Source: CAVVIO01 sp963748095
GTDB lineage: Bacteria; Bacteroidota; Bacteroidia; Bacteroidales; UBA10428
Direction: 5' to 3'
NCBI GenBank assembly: GCA_963748095.1
Contig: CAVVIO010000008.1
Coordinates: 62,001 to 126,000 of the forward strand
Length of the DNA: 64,000 bases
The notes under the pieces were generated by a model. It was not told the origin of the DNA. It did not search any database and was given only the letters and a program-made list of their open reading frames with translations. A program made the translations under genes and the position numbers. This document shows, one piece after another, positions 27,531 through 37,120 of this stretch (position 1 is its first letter; every line of letters starts with the position of its first letter).

Positions 27531-27726
27531 ATATTTTGGTTTAAATTACTTTCCGAAAATGCACCGACGAAGTTAAAAATAAATGATGGCAGAGGCAATA
27601 GCTTTTATCATTATTAAATCTGTAACATTATTAATTTCTTGTGAGTGCAAATTAATTTATCCATAGAAAGTTGGTATCATTGCATGTGAACACTATTCGC
27701 ATTTTTAACTTTTAAAATTAATACGC

Positions 27727-28737
27727 ATGATCCTGGTGTTGGGAGGTACGGGTTTGGTTGGTTCACATTTGCTGGCAGAACTGATAAACAGAGGGGAAAA
27801 TATCAGAGCCCTTAAACGGCAGGGAAGCGATTTGCAACAGGTGAAAAAAATTTTCAGCTATTATGGGCCCGATATAGAAATGTTATTTGATAAAATAGAA
27901 TGGGCCGATGGTGACCTGCTTGATCGTTCTTCGTTATACGAAGCCATGGATGGAGTCGGGGAGCTTTATCATGCGGCAGCAATTGTATCGTTCAGACACA
28001 GTGATAAAAAAGATATGATAAGGGCCAATGTGGAAGGAACTGCCAATGTTGTTAATGCAGCACTTGAAAACGGAGTGAAAAAAATGTGTTATGTCAGTTC
28101 GGTGGCCACCCTCAGCGAAAAGGACGAAGATCATTTTGTTACGGAAGCCAATAACTGGAAATCCCTGAAATTCAAATCTGCATATGCCGAAAGTAAATAC
28201 AAAGCCGAGCTGGAGGTGTGGAGAGGAATTGCAGAAGGCCTTACAGCCGTGATCGTCAACCCGTCGGTTATACTTGGTGCCGGCAACTGGAATAAAAGCA
28301 GTTCTGCAATATTTTCGGTCATTAATAAAGGATTAAAATTTTATACTGACGGGGCAACAGGATATGTCGATGTTCGCGATGTGGTCAGTTGTATGATACA
28401 ACTCATGAAAAGCAAAATATCAAATGAACGGTTTCTTTTGAATGCCGAAAACCGTTCTTTCAAAGAAATGTTTTCTGAGATAGCTATTTCGCTTGGGAAA
28501 AAACCCGCCTCAATCCGTGCCACACCTGCATTAACTGAAACAGCATGGATATTTGAAGCGGTAAAATCAATTTTAACCGGAAAAGAAAGCCGGATAACGA
28601 AGGAGACCGTCCGTGCCGGTCAACGGGTAACCCGTTATTCCAATCAAAAAGTTACAGATACGCTGAATTATTCATTTATTCCGCTGAGCGATACTGTCAA
28701 ATACATAGCAGGATTATTTCTGAAAGATCATTCTTAA
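27727..28737 (+). CDS. NAD-dependent epimerase/dehydratase family protein
   Basis: A 336-residue extended short-chain dehydrogenase/reductase. The nucleotide-binding motif is ILVLGGTGLVGSHLLAELI at the N terminus; the catalytic Ser is in CYVSSVATL and the Tyr-Lys pair in AYAESKYKAELEVWRG. GYVDVRDVVSCMI and the LNAENRSFKEMF stretch fit the dihydroflavonol-reductase/3-beta-HSD-like branch. The substrate is unknown; members of this branch in Bacteroidota stand alone, as here. Confidence 0.9.
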   Translation: MILVLGGTGLVGSHLLAELINRGENIRALKRQGSDLQQVKKIFSYYGPDIEMLFDKIEWADGDLLDRSSLYEAMDGVGELYHAAAIVSFRHSDKKDMIRANVEGTANVVNAALENGVKKMCYVSSVATLSEKDEDHFVTEANNWKSLKFKSAYAESKYKAELEVWRGIAEGLTAVIVNPSVILGAGNWNKSSSAIFSVINKGLKFYTDGATGYVDVRDVVSCMIQLMKSKISNERFLLNAENRSFKEMFSEIAISLGKKPASIRATPALTETAWIFEAVKSILTGKESRITKETVRAGQRVTRYSNQKVTDTLNYSFIPLSDTVKYIAGLFLKDHS

Positions 28738-28783
28738 AATTGAATCCTGAATTTACTATTCTGGCATTTCACTTTGGTTCTGA

Positions 28784-30401
28784 TTAAAATCCATAGTTAG
28801 CACCTACAGACAGTGTTGTAGTTTTTCCGTAATACATTGGAGGAGTATATTTCTGAACATCGCCGGTAATATTACTATGTGTAATCTCTGTAAATATATA
28901 AACATCATTGATAACCTGGTAGGAGGCATTGAAACCGATGGTCTGGTTTTGCCAATCCACTTTATCCAGAAACATACTGACAACATCCAACCGGTTTGTC
29001 CCAAGACTCGTGTGATCGGGCCCATGCTGGGCAAAATCAAAATACAGTTTCATATTCAATCCGCGAACCGGCCGGTAAATCAGATCCAGGTATATTTCGC
29101 GTGAATTGTCCTGTAAGTAATATCCCAGGTTGTAAAAATTCGACTCATAGGTAGTTGTCGGCATATCGTGTTTGTAAACCAGCGGGTAACTCTGAAAGTA
29201 AGACATTGTCAGAAATAAATTGGGGACAAGATCGGCCACCTGGAAACCGGCTTTCAGGCTATAGTAATCCAAATGATGGTTTTCTTTTAACCGGGTAGAT
29301 GGATACATCGTCGAAAAACAACGTGGCAAATAAATGCAAATATTTGATCTGACGCGAGCTGAAATCGAGATAGAACTGTGAATTCTCCCCTCCCTCATTG
29401 CTGCCATTTTGATTCAGTGTATGATCAACCGATTTATACAGAAAAAAAGGTATCAGGTAGGCCGGATGAACATTCATGTCGCTGTAAATGATTGAATTTC
29501 CTACTGAGGCATAAAAATTCCGAAATGGTTTAAACGTGAACATATTGGCAGCAATGTACTTATTCCGGTAAACAATACGCGTTCGGGTGCCGTAGCTGTT
29601 GGTAAAACTGTAACTTAATGTGCTGTCAACTACTCCTGAAACAAGCCATCCGTGGATATAGTTGAATTCAAACCATTTCACGGGTTTCAGGTTTAGTGTA
29701 AGATGTGTTATCGACGGGGGTTTTGCGGACATAATGCTCGGATAACGATAGAAATTTCCCCATTCAAAATGGTCCTTCACCAATCCGAAACTTCCCCACT
29801 TCCAGCTCCAGGTAAGCCCGCCGCGCATTTCGCTGAAGTCGTTCCCGCTTTTATATTTAGCTCCCGGCCGGGTAGTAAGATAATTGGGATCTGATAATTG
29901 TTTTTTCTCGTGATTATCGCGCAGGCTGGCATACACACCAAAATGTTTGCCTACATAAGAAAAAACCTCTGCCCCGTTCCAGCGATGGTAGTTGGTGCCG
30001 TTTTCGTTACTCCAGAACTGTACCCCAAGAATAGGATTAACTGAAAATGTAAACAGAGAATCCTTATAGTAAAACAGATCAAACCGCTTATCGAAATTTT
30101 TGTCGGGCATCAACTCTTTGTTAAAATCCTTCAGATAAAACTTTAATTCCTGTTGTTGCCTTCTGTTAAGCTGATCAACATGGGCGGATATGTCTTTTAA
30201 TTTTTCTGCTATAAACATCCTGGAATAAGGCTTCACCACTGAGTTCAACTCGATAACCTTAATATTGGCCATTTCATCCAGAAAATTATAAATACTTTTA
30301 TTGGAAACATGCTCATACACTACCTGTGCACGAACAAGGCAGGAACCGGTTGCCAGTAAAAAAATAATAATGTACAGTAACCTGGTAAATTTCGTTTTCA
30401 A
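28784..30401 (-). CDS. Outer-membrane beta-barrel protein, Wzi-like (frame broken by one extra base)
   Basis: A secreted barrel protein of about 539 residues when rejoined. The first frame (30401 to about 29296) has a signal peptide (LLYIIIFLLATGSCLVRAQ), an N-terminal helical part (IYNFLDEMANIKVIELNSVV, KPYSRMFIAEKL) seen in capsule-assembly Wzi-type proteins, and many amphipathic Tyr/Trp-rich strands. Near FFDDVSIY the protein changes frame; it continues RLKENHHLDYYSLKAGF to 28784, ending in a barrel-type LSVGANYGF. One extra base in the GGG at 29293-29295 explains the break. Wzi-like capsule surface assembly is a likely but unproven role; no capsule genes adjoin. Confidence 0.75.
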
Positions 30402-30486
30402 AGCTTTCCGATTATTTTCTGTAAAAATAGCAAAATTACAACCTGTTTACACAAAATTAAGGAATACAGCTATACCGGATAAAAAG

Positions 30487-30535
30487 GCATGCCCGCTACA
30501 GACGATGAAATTGATGCAAGGTCTGGCAGGCATGC
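30487..30535 (-). terminator. Terminator after the lamin-tail protein gene
   Basis: GCATGCC (30487-30493) pairs with GGCATGC (30529-30535), and CAGAC (30499-30503) with GTCTG (30521-30525) inside it. Read on the minus strand the stem is followed by TTTTT. It lies 26 bases past the stop of the minus-strand gene ending at 30561. Confidence 0.6.
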
Positions 30536-30560
30536 AGCACCACATGGAAGGGTATCTTAA

Positions 30561-31850
30561 TTACAGGCAGCTTATGTTGGCAACTCCGGGAGTTCCCAAA
30601 TCTCCGGTACTATATGATGAAGTGCTTTCGCACCAGTTAGCTCCCAGTTGGGCCTCATCCGCATCGTAACGCGAAGGATCGAGTTGTATGGATGCTCCTG
30701 TAGCTGTTGGGAAAGTAGTGGTTTCATCATAAGCCACCCTGGCTATCACCGAACCGTTAGTACCGTCGGTGCCATAATTAGCAATTTCAAGGGTACATGC
30801 CGTATTAGTCAATGAAAGAGAACTTCCATAAATATAAGTGATTATATCTGTCGGATTGGTTGCACCGGCTGTTCTTTCCAGTAAACAATATTCTCCGGCT
30901 TCCAGAACAACAGAAGTATTAATAGTGTGTACCGCTGTTCCGTCACGCCTGATGACAACGTTTTGCAAATCAACTGAACTAACTGAATTGTTATAGATTT
31001 CAAACCATTCCCCTTCCGTATCAACCAGAGCATCGGGATCGTACATGATCTCGGTAATAAGCAGATCTCCGTATCCAATGGGACCAATAACAGGAGGTTC
31101 GCTCTCATCCGACACATCAACAATCTCCAAATCTGTGCTTTCATCCAGGTTAATGGCCAGCCCGGCCGTTCCGTTATCTATTGTTGCATCCACATGAATT
31201 TCATAATGCTTTTTTGCTACAGGATTGTCTATACTTCCCAAAAGAGTTTTGGTTGCTGTCCCGCTTTCTGTTTCGTATTCGAGTGTTGCCACAATAGAAA
31301 TCGGTTGCGGATCGAAATAACCGGCACGCGTTTCATTCTTGTCAAATATAAGAGAGCCGGCATCTGTAGTGACAGTAGTGGAATAATTAGTGAAATTATC
31401 AAGTATGTTTTGAGAATACACGATCGTCACCATACAATTTGCTAACCCGCAATTCACAGAAACTGACTCATTTTCCCCGGAACTGATGGTAAATGTTTCC
31501 GATTGTCCGAAATAATAAGGATTTTCAAACGCTGCAGCATTCCAGTTACCGGAATGAGCTACAACATAATAATCTCCCGGTTCCAGGTCTATACTTGCAG
31601 GTACATCCGAATAATTCTCATAAGAAATTACCTCGGTTCCATCGCTCTGATAAATAATAACGGTAAACTCATCTACACCCATTGTGGATTTTAGCTTACC
31701 TCCCACATCCCCTACATTAATTTCCAGGCCAACCTCAATCTGAAGTTGTCCGGGTTCCCGCTTGTCCGGTTTTACATTATCTTTTTTGCACTGATTGAAC
31801 AACAGTCCTATAAAAAGGACGATTAAAAGGTTACTTTTAACATTTTTCAT
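30561..31850 (-). CDS. Lipoprotein with DUF4493-like region and lamin-tail domain
   Basis: A 429-residue exported protein. The lipobox is LLFNQCKKD (Cys21). Residues about 30-235 resemble DUF4493 (GQLQIEVGLEINVGDVGGK, IDLEPGDYYVVAHSGN, NAAAFENPYYFGQSETFTI), a family of surface-exposed beta-sandwich lipoproteins. Residues from about 255 on form a lamin-tail domain (LLITEIMYDPDALVDTEGEW, FEIYNNSVSSVDLQNVVI), which usually acts as a binding or anchoring module, ending in LGTPGVANISC. No enzyme domain is present. A surface role is inferred. The gene stands alone between two terminator-like regions. Confidence 0.82.
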   Translation of the reverse strand: MKNVKSNLLIVLFIGLLFNQCKKDNVKPDKREPGQLQIEVGLEINVGDVGGKLKSTMGVDEFTVIIYQSDGTEVISYENYSDVPASIDLEPGDYYVVAHSGNWNAAAFENPYYFGQSETFTISSGENESVSVNCGLANCMVTIVYSQNILDNFTNYSTTVTTDAGSLIFDKNETRAGYFDPQPISIVATLEYETESGTATKTLLGSIDNPVAKKHYEIHVDATIDNGTAGLAINLDESTDLEIVDVSDESEPPVIGPIGYGDLLITEIMYDPDALVDTEGEWFEIYNNSVSSVDLQNVVIRRDGTAVHTINTSVVLEAGEYCLLERTAGATNPTDIITYIYGSSLSLTNTACTLEIANYGTDGTNGSVIARVAYDETTTFPTATGASIQLDPSRYDADEAQLGANWCESTSSYSTGDLGTPGVANISCL

Positions 31851-32167
31851 GATTTTAAATTTTGTAAGGTTTATACTTGTTGTTAAATATTAGGTAATTA
31901 TTATTGTTTTCAAGTGTTAATTCGGATAATACATAAATAGTAACCCACTAACTACTAATTTTTTATATACATTTTTTTGGTTGTAATTCCAAAAGTATTA
32001 TAAATAAAGGGATACAGAGAAAAAAAATTTTCTAGAAATATCCGAATTCGGGTATTCAGTTTATACAAATTTTGTAAAAGGGGAGATTATATATGTGGCA
32101 CAAACTAAATTAGGAATGCATTAAGCTGTCCAATAACAGCAGAATATTGCTTTGAAGAAATTATAGT
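31851..32167. other. AT-rich spacer upstream of the lamin-tail lipoprotein gene
   Basis: These 317 bases contain no gene. On the minus strand TACTTTTG at 31990-31997 matches the -7 consensus TAnnTTTG and could start the lipoprotein transcript with a leader of about 130 bases. The -33 region is not convincing. Confidence 0.4.
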
Positions 32168-32914
32168 TTAAAAATTCAATTTGCCTTTCAGGCTTTTCAA
32201 TCCGCTCTTACTTACCTTGATAACAATCCCGTTTTTTAATTTCGCCACATAACTGTCTTTTGCATAAGGCTCGAGCTGTACTACCTGATCAATACGGACG
32301 ATATAGGAACGGTGTACACGAATAAACTGGCCGGGATCGAGATGATCTTCAAAGCTTTTCATTGTTCCCTGTTTCAGGTGTTTTCCTTCATCGGTGTAGA
32401 TCATCACATAATCGTCCTGTGCTTCGAGGTACTTTATTTTACTTACAGGTACCACTTTTATTTTTGTGCCCGATTTTACCACTATCCGTTCAAGGGTCTC
32501 TGTCAATGGATGATGTGCCAGATTTGCCACTTGTGCGGATGGCGTTGTATTTGACTGAATGCGGGCCCGTGCTTTTTCTACAGCAGCCAGTAACCTTTCT
32601 TTCGAATAGGGTTTTAACAGGTAATCTACTGCATTCAATTCGAATGCCTGAATTGCATACTGGTTAAATGCTGTGGTAAAAATTATCTCAGGCGGGTTCT
32701 CAATTAATTCCAGCATTTCAAACCCGTTAAGTTTAGGCATCTGAATATCCAGAAAAACGATATCGGGTTTCAACTCATTGATTGCCTTTATCCCTTCGAA
32801 ACCATTTTCGCATTCTTCAATTATTTCAAAATCCTCCAGGTCTTTCAGGTAATTCTTAATAAGTACCCTTGCAAGTTCTTCGTCTTCTATGATGATTGCT
32901 TTTGTTATATTCAT
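32168..32914 (-). CDS. LytTR-family response regulator
   Basis: A 248-residue two-component regulator. The receiver domain (1-125) has the acidic pair in IIIEDEELARV, the phospho-acceptor Asp56 in DIVFLDIQMPKLNG, and the Lys in LLKPYSKERL. The LytTR DNA-binding domain (about 145-248) shows IVVKSGTKIKVVPVSKIKYL, EAQDDYVMIYT and QFIRVHRSYIVRIDQV. Its start lies 11 bases after the stop of the LytS-type kinase gene, so kinase and regulator are an operon pair. LytTR regulators bind paired imperfect repeats; I could not define the target site. Confidence 0.94.
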   Translation of the reverse strand: MNITKAIIIEDEELARVLIKNYLKDLEDFEIIEECENGFEGIKAINELKPDIVFLDIQMPKLNGFEMLELIENPPEIIFTTAFNQYAIQAFELNAVDYLLKPYSKERLLAAVEKARARIQSNTTPSAQVANLAHHPLTETLERIVVKSGTKIKVVPVSKIKYLEAQDDYVMIYTDEGKHLKQGTMKSFEDHLDPGQFIRVHRSYIVRIDQVVQLEPYAKDSYVAKLKNGIVIKVSKSGLKSLKGKLNF

Positions 32915-32925
32915 AATTCAGCAAT

Positions 32926-33984
32926 TTAAAATGTAGTATCGATTTGAGGAAACCGAAGAGTTACCTCGAAAATGTTATTTGTTTTATGGATAGATAACAA
33001 ATCGTCACGATTGTAAATGATCCCCATTCTTCTCTTTATATTGGAAATGCCAATTCCTTCTCCTTTATTTGTAATTAAATCAGTATCATAATCATTTCGA
33101 AGGATTACTTCAAGTAAGGTGTTGTTACATTTACATTCTATTTCGATCCGCGATTTATCAATACTCTCGTATAAGCCATACTTGATGGCATTTTCAATTA
33201 GCGGTTGTAATATCAGACCGGGCAGAATTTTACTGTAACATGAATCATCCAACTGTTTTTCAACTTGTAACCGTTTGCCAAAGCGGGTTTTTTCAATATC
33301 CAGGTATCGATTGATATTAGCAAGTTCCTCTTCGAGAGAAGTCAGCTGCTCCTGTGAATGGGAAAGGGAATATCGCAGAAAATCAGAAAGTTTTATTACC
33401 ATCTCCTGTGCCTTTTCCGGACTGATAATAGTAAGAGAACTGATGGAATTCAGACTGTTGAACAGAAAATGAGGGTTAATTTGTGCCTTAAGTGATTTTA
33501 ATTCCGATTCCTTAACAAGTGATTTTAATTCCGATTCCTTTACCAGCTTGTCTTTGAAATTATTGTAGATAGTAATCAGGTAATAAGTAAGCACTACCAG
33601 CGTATAAAATAGAATCCCTGTTCCTATTCTCCAGGGTAATGACGATTTCAGGTATATACTATAATTTTCATTACTTCCGAAAATGCCATTTAACAATAAA
33701 TAACTTATCAGCAACCAAATACCAACGGAAATAATGCAGGCAAAGACCTGCTGAAAAATAATGGAGATATAGCTGCTTTTCGAAAAATCACTGTAATAAA
33801 CCGGAAACCATAAACCGAGACCCAGGAATGCAAAAAGAATGATATATACTGTACTTTCCGTAATTGAAAACTGCCATCCAAAATCATAGGAATAAGAGAG
33901 TATTATGCTATGAACCACCAGAATAGTAAGCCATACTCCAGTATAGATAAAAAAATAGATTCTATTTTTAAGGATAGGATTCAA
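32926..33984 (-). CDS. LytS-type membrane sensor histidine kinase
   Basis: A 352-residue kinase with four membrane helices in residues about 10-140, no extracellular sensor domain, then the His_kinase domain with the phospho-acceptor His172 in QINPHFLFNSLNSIS and the ATPase region LILQPLIENAIKYGL and GEGIGISNIKRRMG. The linker before the H-box holds a perfect 9-residue tandem repeat (VKESELKSL at 148-156 and 157-165), encoded by a 27-bp direct duplication at 33490-33543. It partners the LytTR regulator directly downstream and follows a LiaF-like membrane protein gene; such sets usually respond to cell-envelope stress. Confidence 0.92.
   Translation of the reverse strand: MNPILKNRIYFFIYTGVWLTILVVHSIILSYSYDFGWQFSITESTVYIILFAFLGLGLWFPVYYSDFSKSSYISIIFQQVFACIISVGIWLLISYLLLNGIFGSNENYSIYLKSSLPWRIGTGILFYTLVVLTYYLITIYNNFKDKLVKESELKSLVKESELKSLKAQINPHFLFNSLNSISSLTIISPEKAQEMVIKLSDFLRYSLSHSQEQLTSLEEELANINRYLDIEKTRFGKRLQVEKQLDDSCYSKILPGLILQPLIENAIKYGLYESIDKSRIEIECKCNNTLLEVILRNDYDTDLITNKGEGIGISNIKRRMGIIYNRDDLLSIHKTNNIFEVTLRFPQIDTTF
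33490..33543. repeat. 27-bp tandem duplication inside the LytS-type kinase gene
   Basis: Units 33490-33516 and 33517-33543 agree at 26 of 27 positions. They encode the repeated peptide VKESELKSL just before the H-box helix of the kinase. The near identity at DNA level points to a recent duplication. Confidence 0.9.
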
Positions 33985-34016
33985 TGATCGGATAATTTAA
34001 CAGGTTCACATTTTTA

Positions 34017-34719
34017 TCAGAAACTTTTAATTTCACCGCCGCCAAATAATACAAAACCTCTTATTATTAACATTGTTTCTTTATCATAGGTTGGCTCAAC
34101 CGGAAGCATCCTGTGCTTATCGCTAAATCCGCCAAAAATGGAAGTCACTGTAATTTTGATATTCCAGTCTTCCGGAACTACTAATTTAGTACCACCAAAC
34201 ATGGCAAATATATCAATGTAATTCTTGCCCGGGGCAAGACGGGCTCTGCTCATATTAAAATTCGACCCGCCGAAAACAGCAGTAATTTTACCTCCCTTGA
34301 AACTCTGTGAAGTAACTATACGGTCGCCGCCACCAAAAACAGCCAGGTCATCAATCACGTCGTCTCCCAGATTCTCAAATTCGTGGGTATGCGCCCCTGG
34401 CCTCCCCCTGAAAATTATCATTACTCCGGCTAAAATCAGCATTCCCGGCCAGAAAGCCTGCCAGAAATTAAAATGCAGATCGAAAAAATTCCTTAGATAA
34501 AATACTCCTCCTACTAACAACAAAATAATTCCGGTGCTTCTGTGTTCCCTGTTACCTATAAAAGCAATCCCCAGCACCATTAGTATTACTTCCCAGCGAA
34601 ACAGGTATCTGCGGATTTCGTAGGAAAAAAAACCGAAAGTTATTGGCAAGTAACGCTGCACCTACCAATAAAATCACCACACCTACCATTAATTGTTTAT
34701 CTGTTTTTTTGTTTTCCAT
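34017..34719 (-). CDS. LiaF-like membrane protein (frame broken by one extra base)
   Basis: An envelope-stress type membrane protein. The true start is the ATG at 34719 (MENKKTDKQLMVGVVILLVG), giving a first helix LMVGVVILLVGAALLANNF. The frame then changes at AAA 34636-34638 and continues FGFFSYEIRRYLFRW to 34017. Three further helices follow (VILMVLGIAFI, STGIILLLVGGVFYL, FWPGMLILAGVMIIF), then a beta-repeat domain (AVFGGGDRIVTSQSFKGGKI, AVFGGSNFNMSRAR, AMFGGTKLVVPEDW, SIFGGFSDKHRML). The repeated FGG strands match the C-terminal LiaF/DUF2154-type fold. LiaF restrains the LiaRS system in Firmicutes; here it lies 32 bases upstream of the LytS/LytTR pair, suggesting the same kind of control. 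Confidence 0.82.
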
Positions 34720-35062
34720 GATCCTTTTTTTTGTGAGTTTCTAAGTCAAAAATAATTACCTTATTAGGATTACAAAATATTAAATCGGTAAACTAATTAA
34801 TAAAATCGGTAAAAAAAAGAATTTCACATGCCTAATAAATTATTCCCTAAAGTCTCCAATCGAATAATCTATTAAAGTCCAACCGAATTCATTTTTTAAT
34901 TCATAGCTGCATTTGCCGGCAGATGTAACCGGCCAATTGATTTATATTCCGATTTAATCACAAAATTATTTTTACAGAATATATCTTTTCAGCAATAATA
35001 CCTGCATTTTACAAAATAATTACTTAATTTTTCAATTGCTATATCCACATAAAACTGTGCCT
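34720..35062. other. AT-rich divergent spacer
   Basis: These 343 bases separate the LiaF-like gene (minus) from the broken glycoside hydrolase gene (plus). I see no ORF, RNA gene or convincing promoter pair, only AT-rich sequence with several poly-A stretches around 34790-34815. Confidence 0.4.
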
Positions 35063-36099
35063 ATGTTAAGAAGAAAATTTTTACAAAACAGCCTTCTTTT
35101 AGCATCCGTTTCGGGCATAAACTACAGACTTTCAGAAAATTTTAATACAAAGTCAACTGACAAAGACAGTGCCCTGGAAAAAGCAAAACTGGCACTATTA
35201 ACAATGCCACGGAAACCTACGGAACAGGGGATGGCTTCAATTGCCTTTCTCGATTCAGGTGATTATAACATTGTAAGTTAATAGCCCATGAAACTTTACA
35301 TAATCTTGCAAATATCCCTGAGGCCGATAAATCACGAGCTCTTTTAAATGTAGTTTCAACAGGCGAAGCCTTATTATTCGCATCCCAGGAAACGAAAAAT
35401 AATACTTTTCGTGAAACAGTAAATAATATGACCTCCACCTTAATCAACCAGTCTCCGGAGGTAGAAGAAAATATCTATTTATATAATAACAATCAGGAAG
35501 TCAACCTTGAAATAATTTTCCAGATACTTCCATTCCTTGCAGCAGCGGGGTTCCCCGATGAAGCATATTTACAGGTTACTGCACTCCGAAAGCTTTTATT
35601 CGATGAAGATAAACACCTTTTTTATCCAATATATAATGTGGCAAAAAAAGAAATTACCCCTATTGGCTTCTGGGGAAGTGGTAATGGTATGGCAATAGCA
35701 GGTCTGACCAGGATATTACGGTATATAACAACACGGATGAGTGAAGAAAAAGAAGAATTAACCGATTTTCTGAAAGAACTGATCGATGGCTGCCTGATTT
35801 ATAAGCGTGATGATGGTTTGTTTCATAATATCCTTGATGAATCATCCTCATTTGTGGAGGTAAATCTTTCACAAATGCTGACCTATGCAATTTATAGCGG
35901 TATATACTACGGACGCCTTGATTTTAGTTACCGTGAACCGGCCGACCAAATGCGGAAAGCAGTTAACGAAAAAACAGATTCGTATGGATTTGTAAATGAT
36001 GTTTGTAATTTAAACGATCGTAAAACGCCATGCCAGTCAGTGGGAGGTCAGGTTTTTTATATCTTAATGGAATCTGCTGCTAACCGGCTCTATAAATAA
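35063..36099 (+). pseudogene. Glycoside hydrolase family 88/105-like protein, frame broken
   Basis: About 345 residues when rejoined. The N terminus MLRRKFLQNSLLLASVSG resembles a Tat signal (RRKFL). The first frame ends in TAA after GDYNIVS; the protein continues as KLIAHETLHNLANIPEADKS in another frame that stays open to 36099. The change is equivalent to one missing base near 35276-35280, unlike the extra bases in the other split genes. The remainder (PIGFWGSGNGMAIAGLTRIL, DGLFHNILDESSSFVEVNLS, GGQVFYILMESAANRL) is that of unsaturated glucuronyl/rhamnogalacturonyl hydrolases, six-hairpin glycosidases that take part in pectin or glycosaminoglycan breakdown. No polysaccharide locus adjoins, so a true pseudogene is possible. 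Confidence 0.7.
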
Positions 36100-36235
36100 T
36101 ATTTCTATTGGTCAGCTCTTTATAAATTAATTCAATGTATAAGAAAACTAAATCTTATATATCACGTTTAATATTTTGTAGTTGTAATTTTATTAAAATC
36201 TGAATAATTTAGTTCCTGAATATATCATAAGTATC

Positions 36236-37120
36236 ATGAAAAAAATCATTGTGTCAATTATATTAACCGGCTTTACCTTTATGCTAGAAGCACAAATGAT
36301 CAGGGATACTTTATATTTTAATAAAAACTGGAAATTATCTTCTGTTGAAAATGCTCATTATTTCAGAATTATTACCAACGATACCACGGGTAAGTTTTTA
36401 TTTCATGTGAACGATTATTATCTTACCGGACAACTTCAGATGACGGGACTTTACCGTTCTATAAGCCCTGATTTTAAAACAGGTCCCTTTGTATATTATT
36501 ATCCAAACGGGAAGAAACAAATAATGTGCACTTATTCGGATAACCGACTTGAAGGAAAATACATGGAATGGTTCGATAACGGACAGCCTAAAACAGAAAA
36601 ATACTATAAACATAATTTATTGAACGGCACAGAAAAAGCATGGTCGAAAGAAGGAGAACTGTTAAAAAAGGCGGGATATAAAGATGGCATGAAAAACGGT
36701 TATTTTTATACTTATTATAATAACGGGCAACCTGTTCGAAAAGATCGATACAAAAACGATAAATTTATCGATGGGAAATGTTTCACACGCGAAGGAAAGG
36801 ATACTACCTATTTCGCTTATTTCGTGATGCCAAAATTTCAGGGAGAAGGTTTAGGCGCATTTAAAAACTTTATTCTTGAACAACTGCAATATCCCGATAC
36901 GGCTATGAATAAACTGGAAGAAGGCCGGGTTTTTATCAATTTCACAATAAACAAACTGGGACAGGTGGTAAAAGCACATATTGTAAAGGCAGATAAAGAT
37001 TATTTTAATGAAGAGGCGCTTCGTGTTATTAAATCGTCTCCAAAATGGCTTCCCGGAAAGAAAGACGGGAAACTGGTAGATGTGAATATAACCGTACCTA
37101 TTCGTTTTGCAATTAAATAG
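36236..37120 (+). CDS. Exported YwqK-repeat protein with C-terminal TonB-like domain
   Basis: A 294-residue protein with a signal peptide (MKKIIVSIILTGFTFMLEAQ). The middle (about 70-190) consists of repeats of the YwqK/MORN_2 type (GPFVYYYPNGKKQI, GKYMEWFDNGQPKTE, GTEKAWSKEGELLKK, GYFYTYYNNGQPVRK). The end (about 215-294) is a TonB C-terminal domain (LEQLQYPDTAMNK, GRVFINFTINKLGQVVKAHI, ALRVIKSSPKWLPGKKDGKL, NITVPIRFAI). No N-terminal membrane anchor of the energising TonB type is present, so it probably does not drive transport; the TonB fold may bind something in the periplasm. A roughly 120-bp palindrome follows the stop codon. Confidence 0.87.
   Translation: MKKIIVSIILTGFTFMLEAQMIRDTLYFNKNWKLSSVENAHYFRIITNDTTGKFLFHVNDYYLTGQLQMTGLYRSISPDFKTGPFVYYYPNGKKQIMCTYSDNRLEGKYMEWFDNGQPKTEKYYKHNLLNGTEKAWSKEGELLKKAGYKDGMKNGYFYTYYNNGQPVRKDRYKNDKFIDGKCFTREGKDTTYFAYFVMPKFQGEGLGAFKNFILEQLQYPDTAMNKLEEGRVFINFTINKLGQVVKAHIVKADKDYFNEEALRVIKSSPKWLPGKKDGKLVDVNITVPIRFAIK

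Noticed and set aside
26931..27726. FMN riboswitch upstream of riboflavin synthase
   Set aside because: The spacer of about 200 bases between the divergent genes has no AGGGTNANN-type RFN core and no terminator-antiterminator pair.
33490..33543. CRISPR-like direct repeat
   Set aside because: Only two adjoining units without spacers, in frame within a kinase gene; it is a coding tandem duplication.
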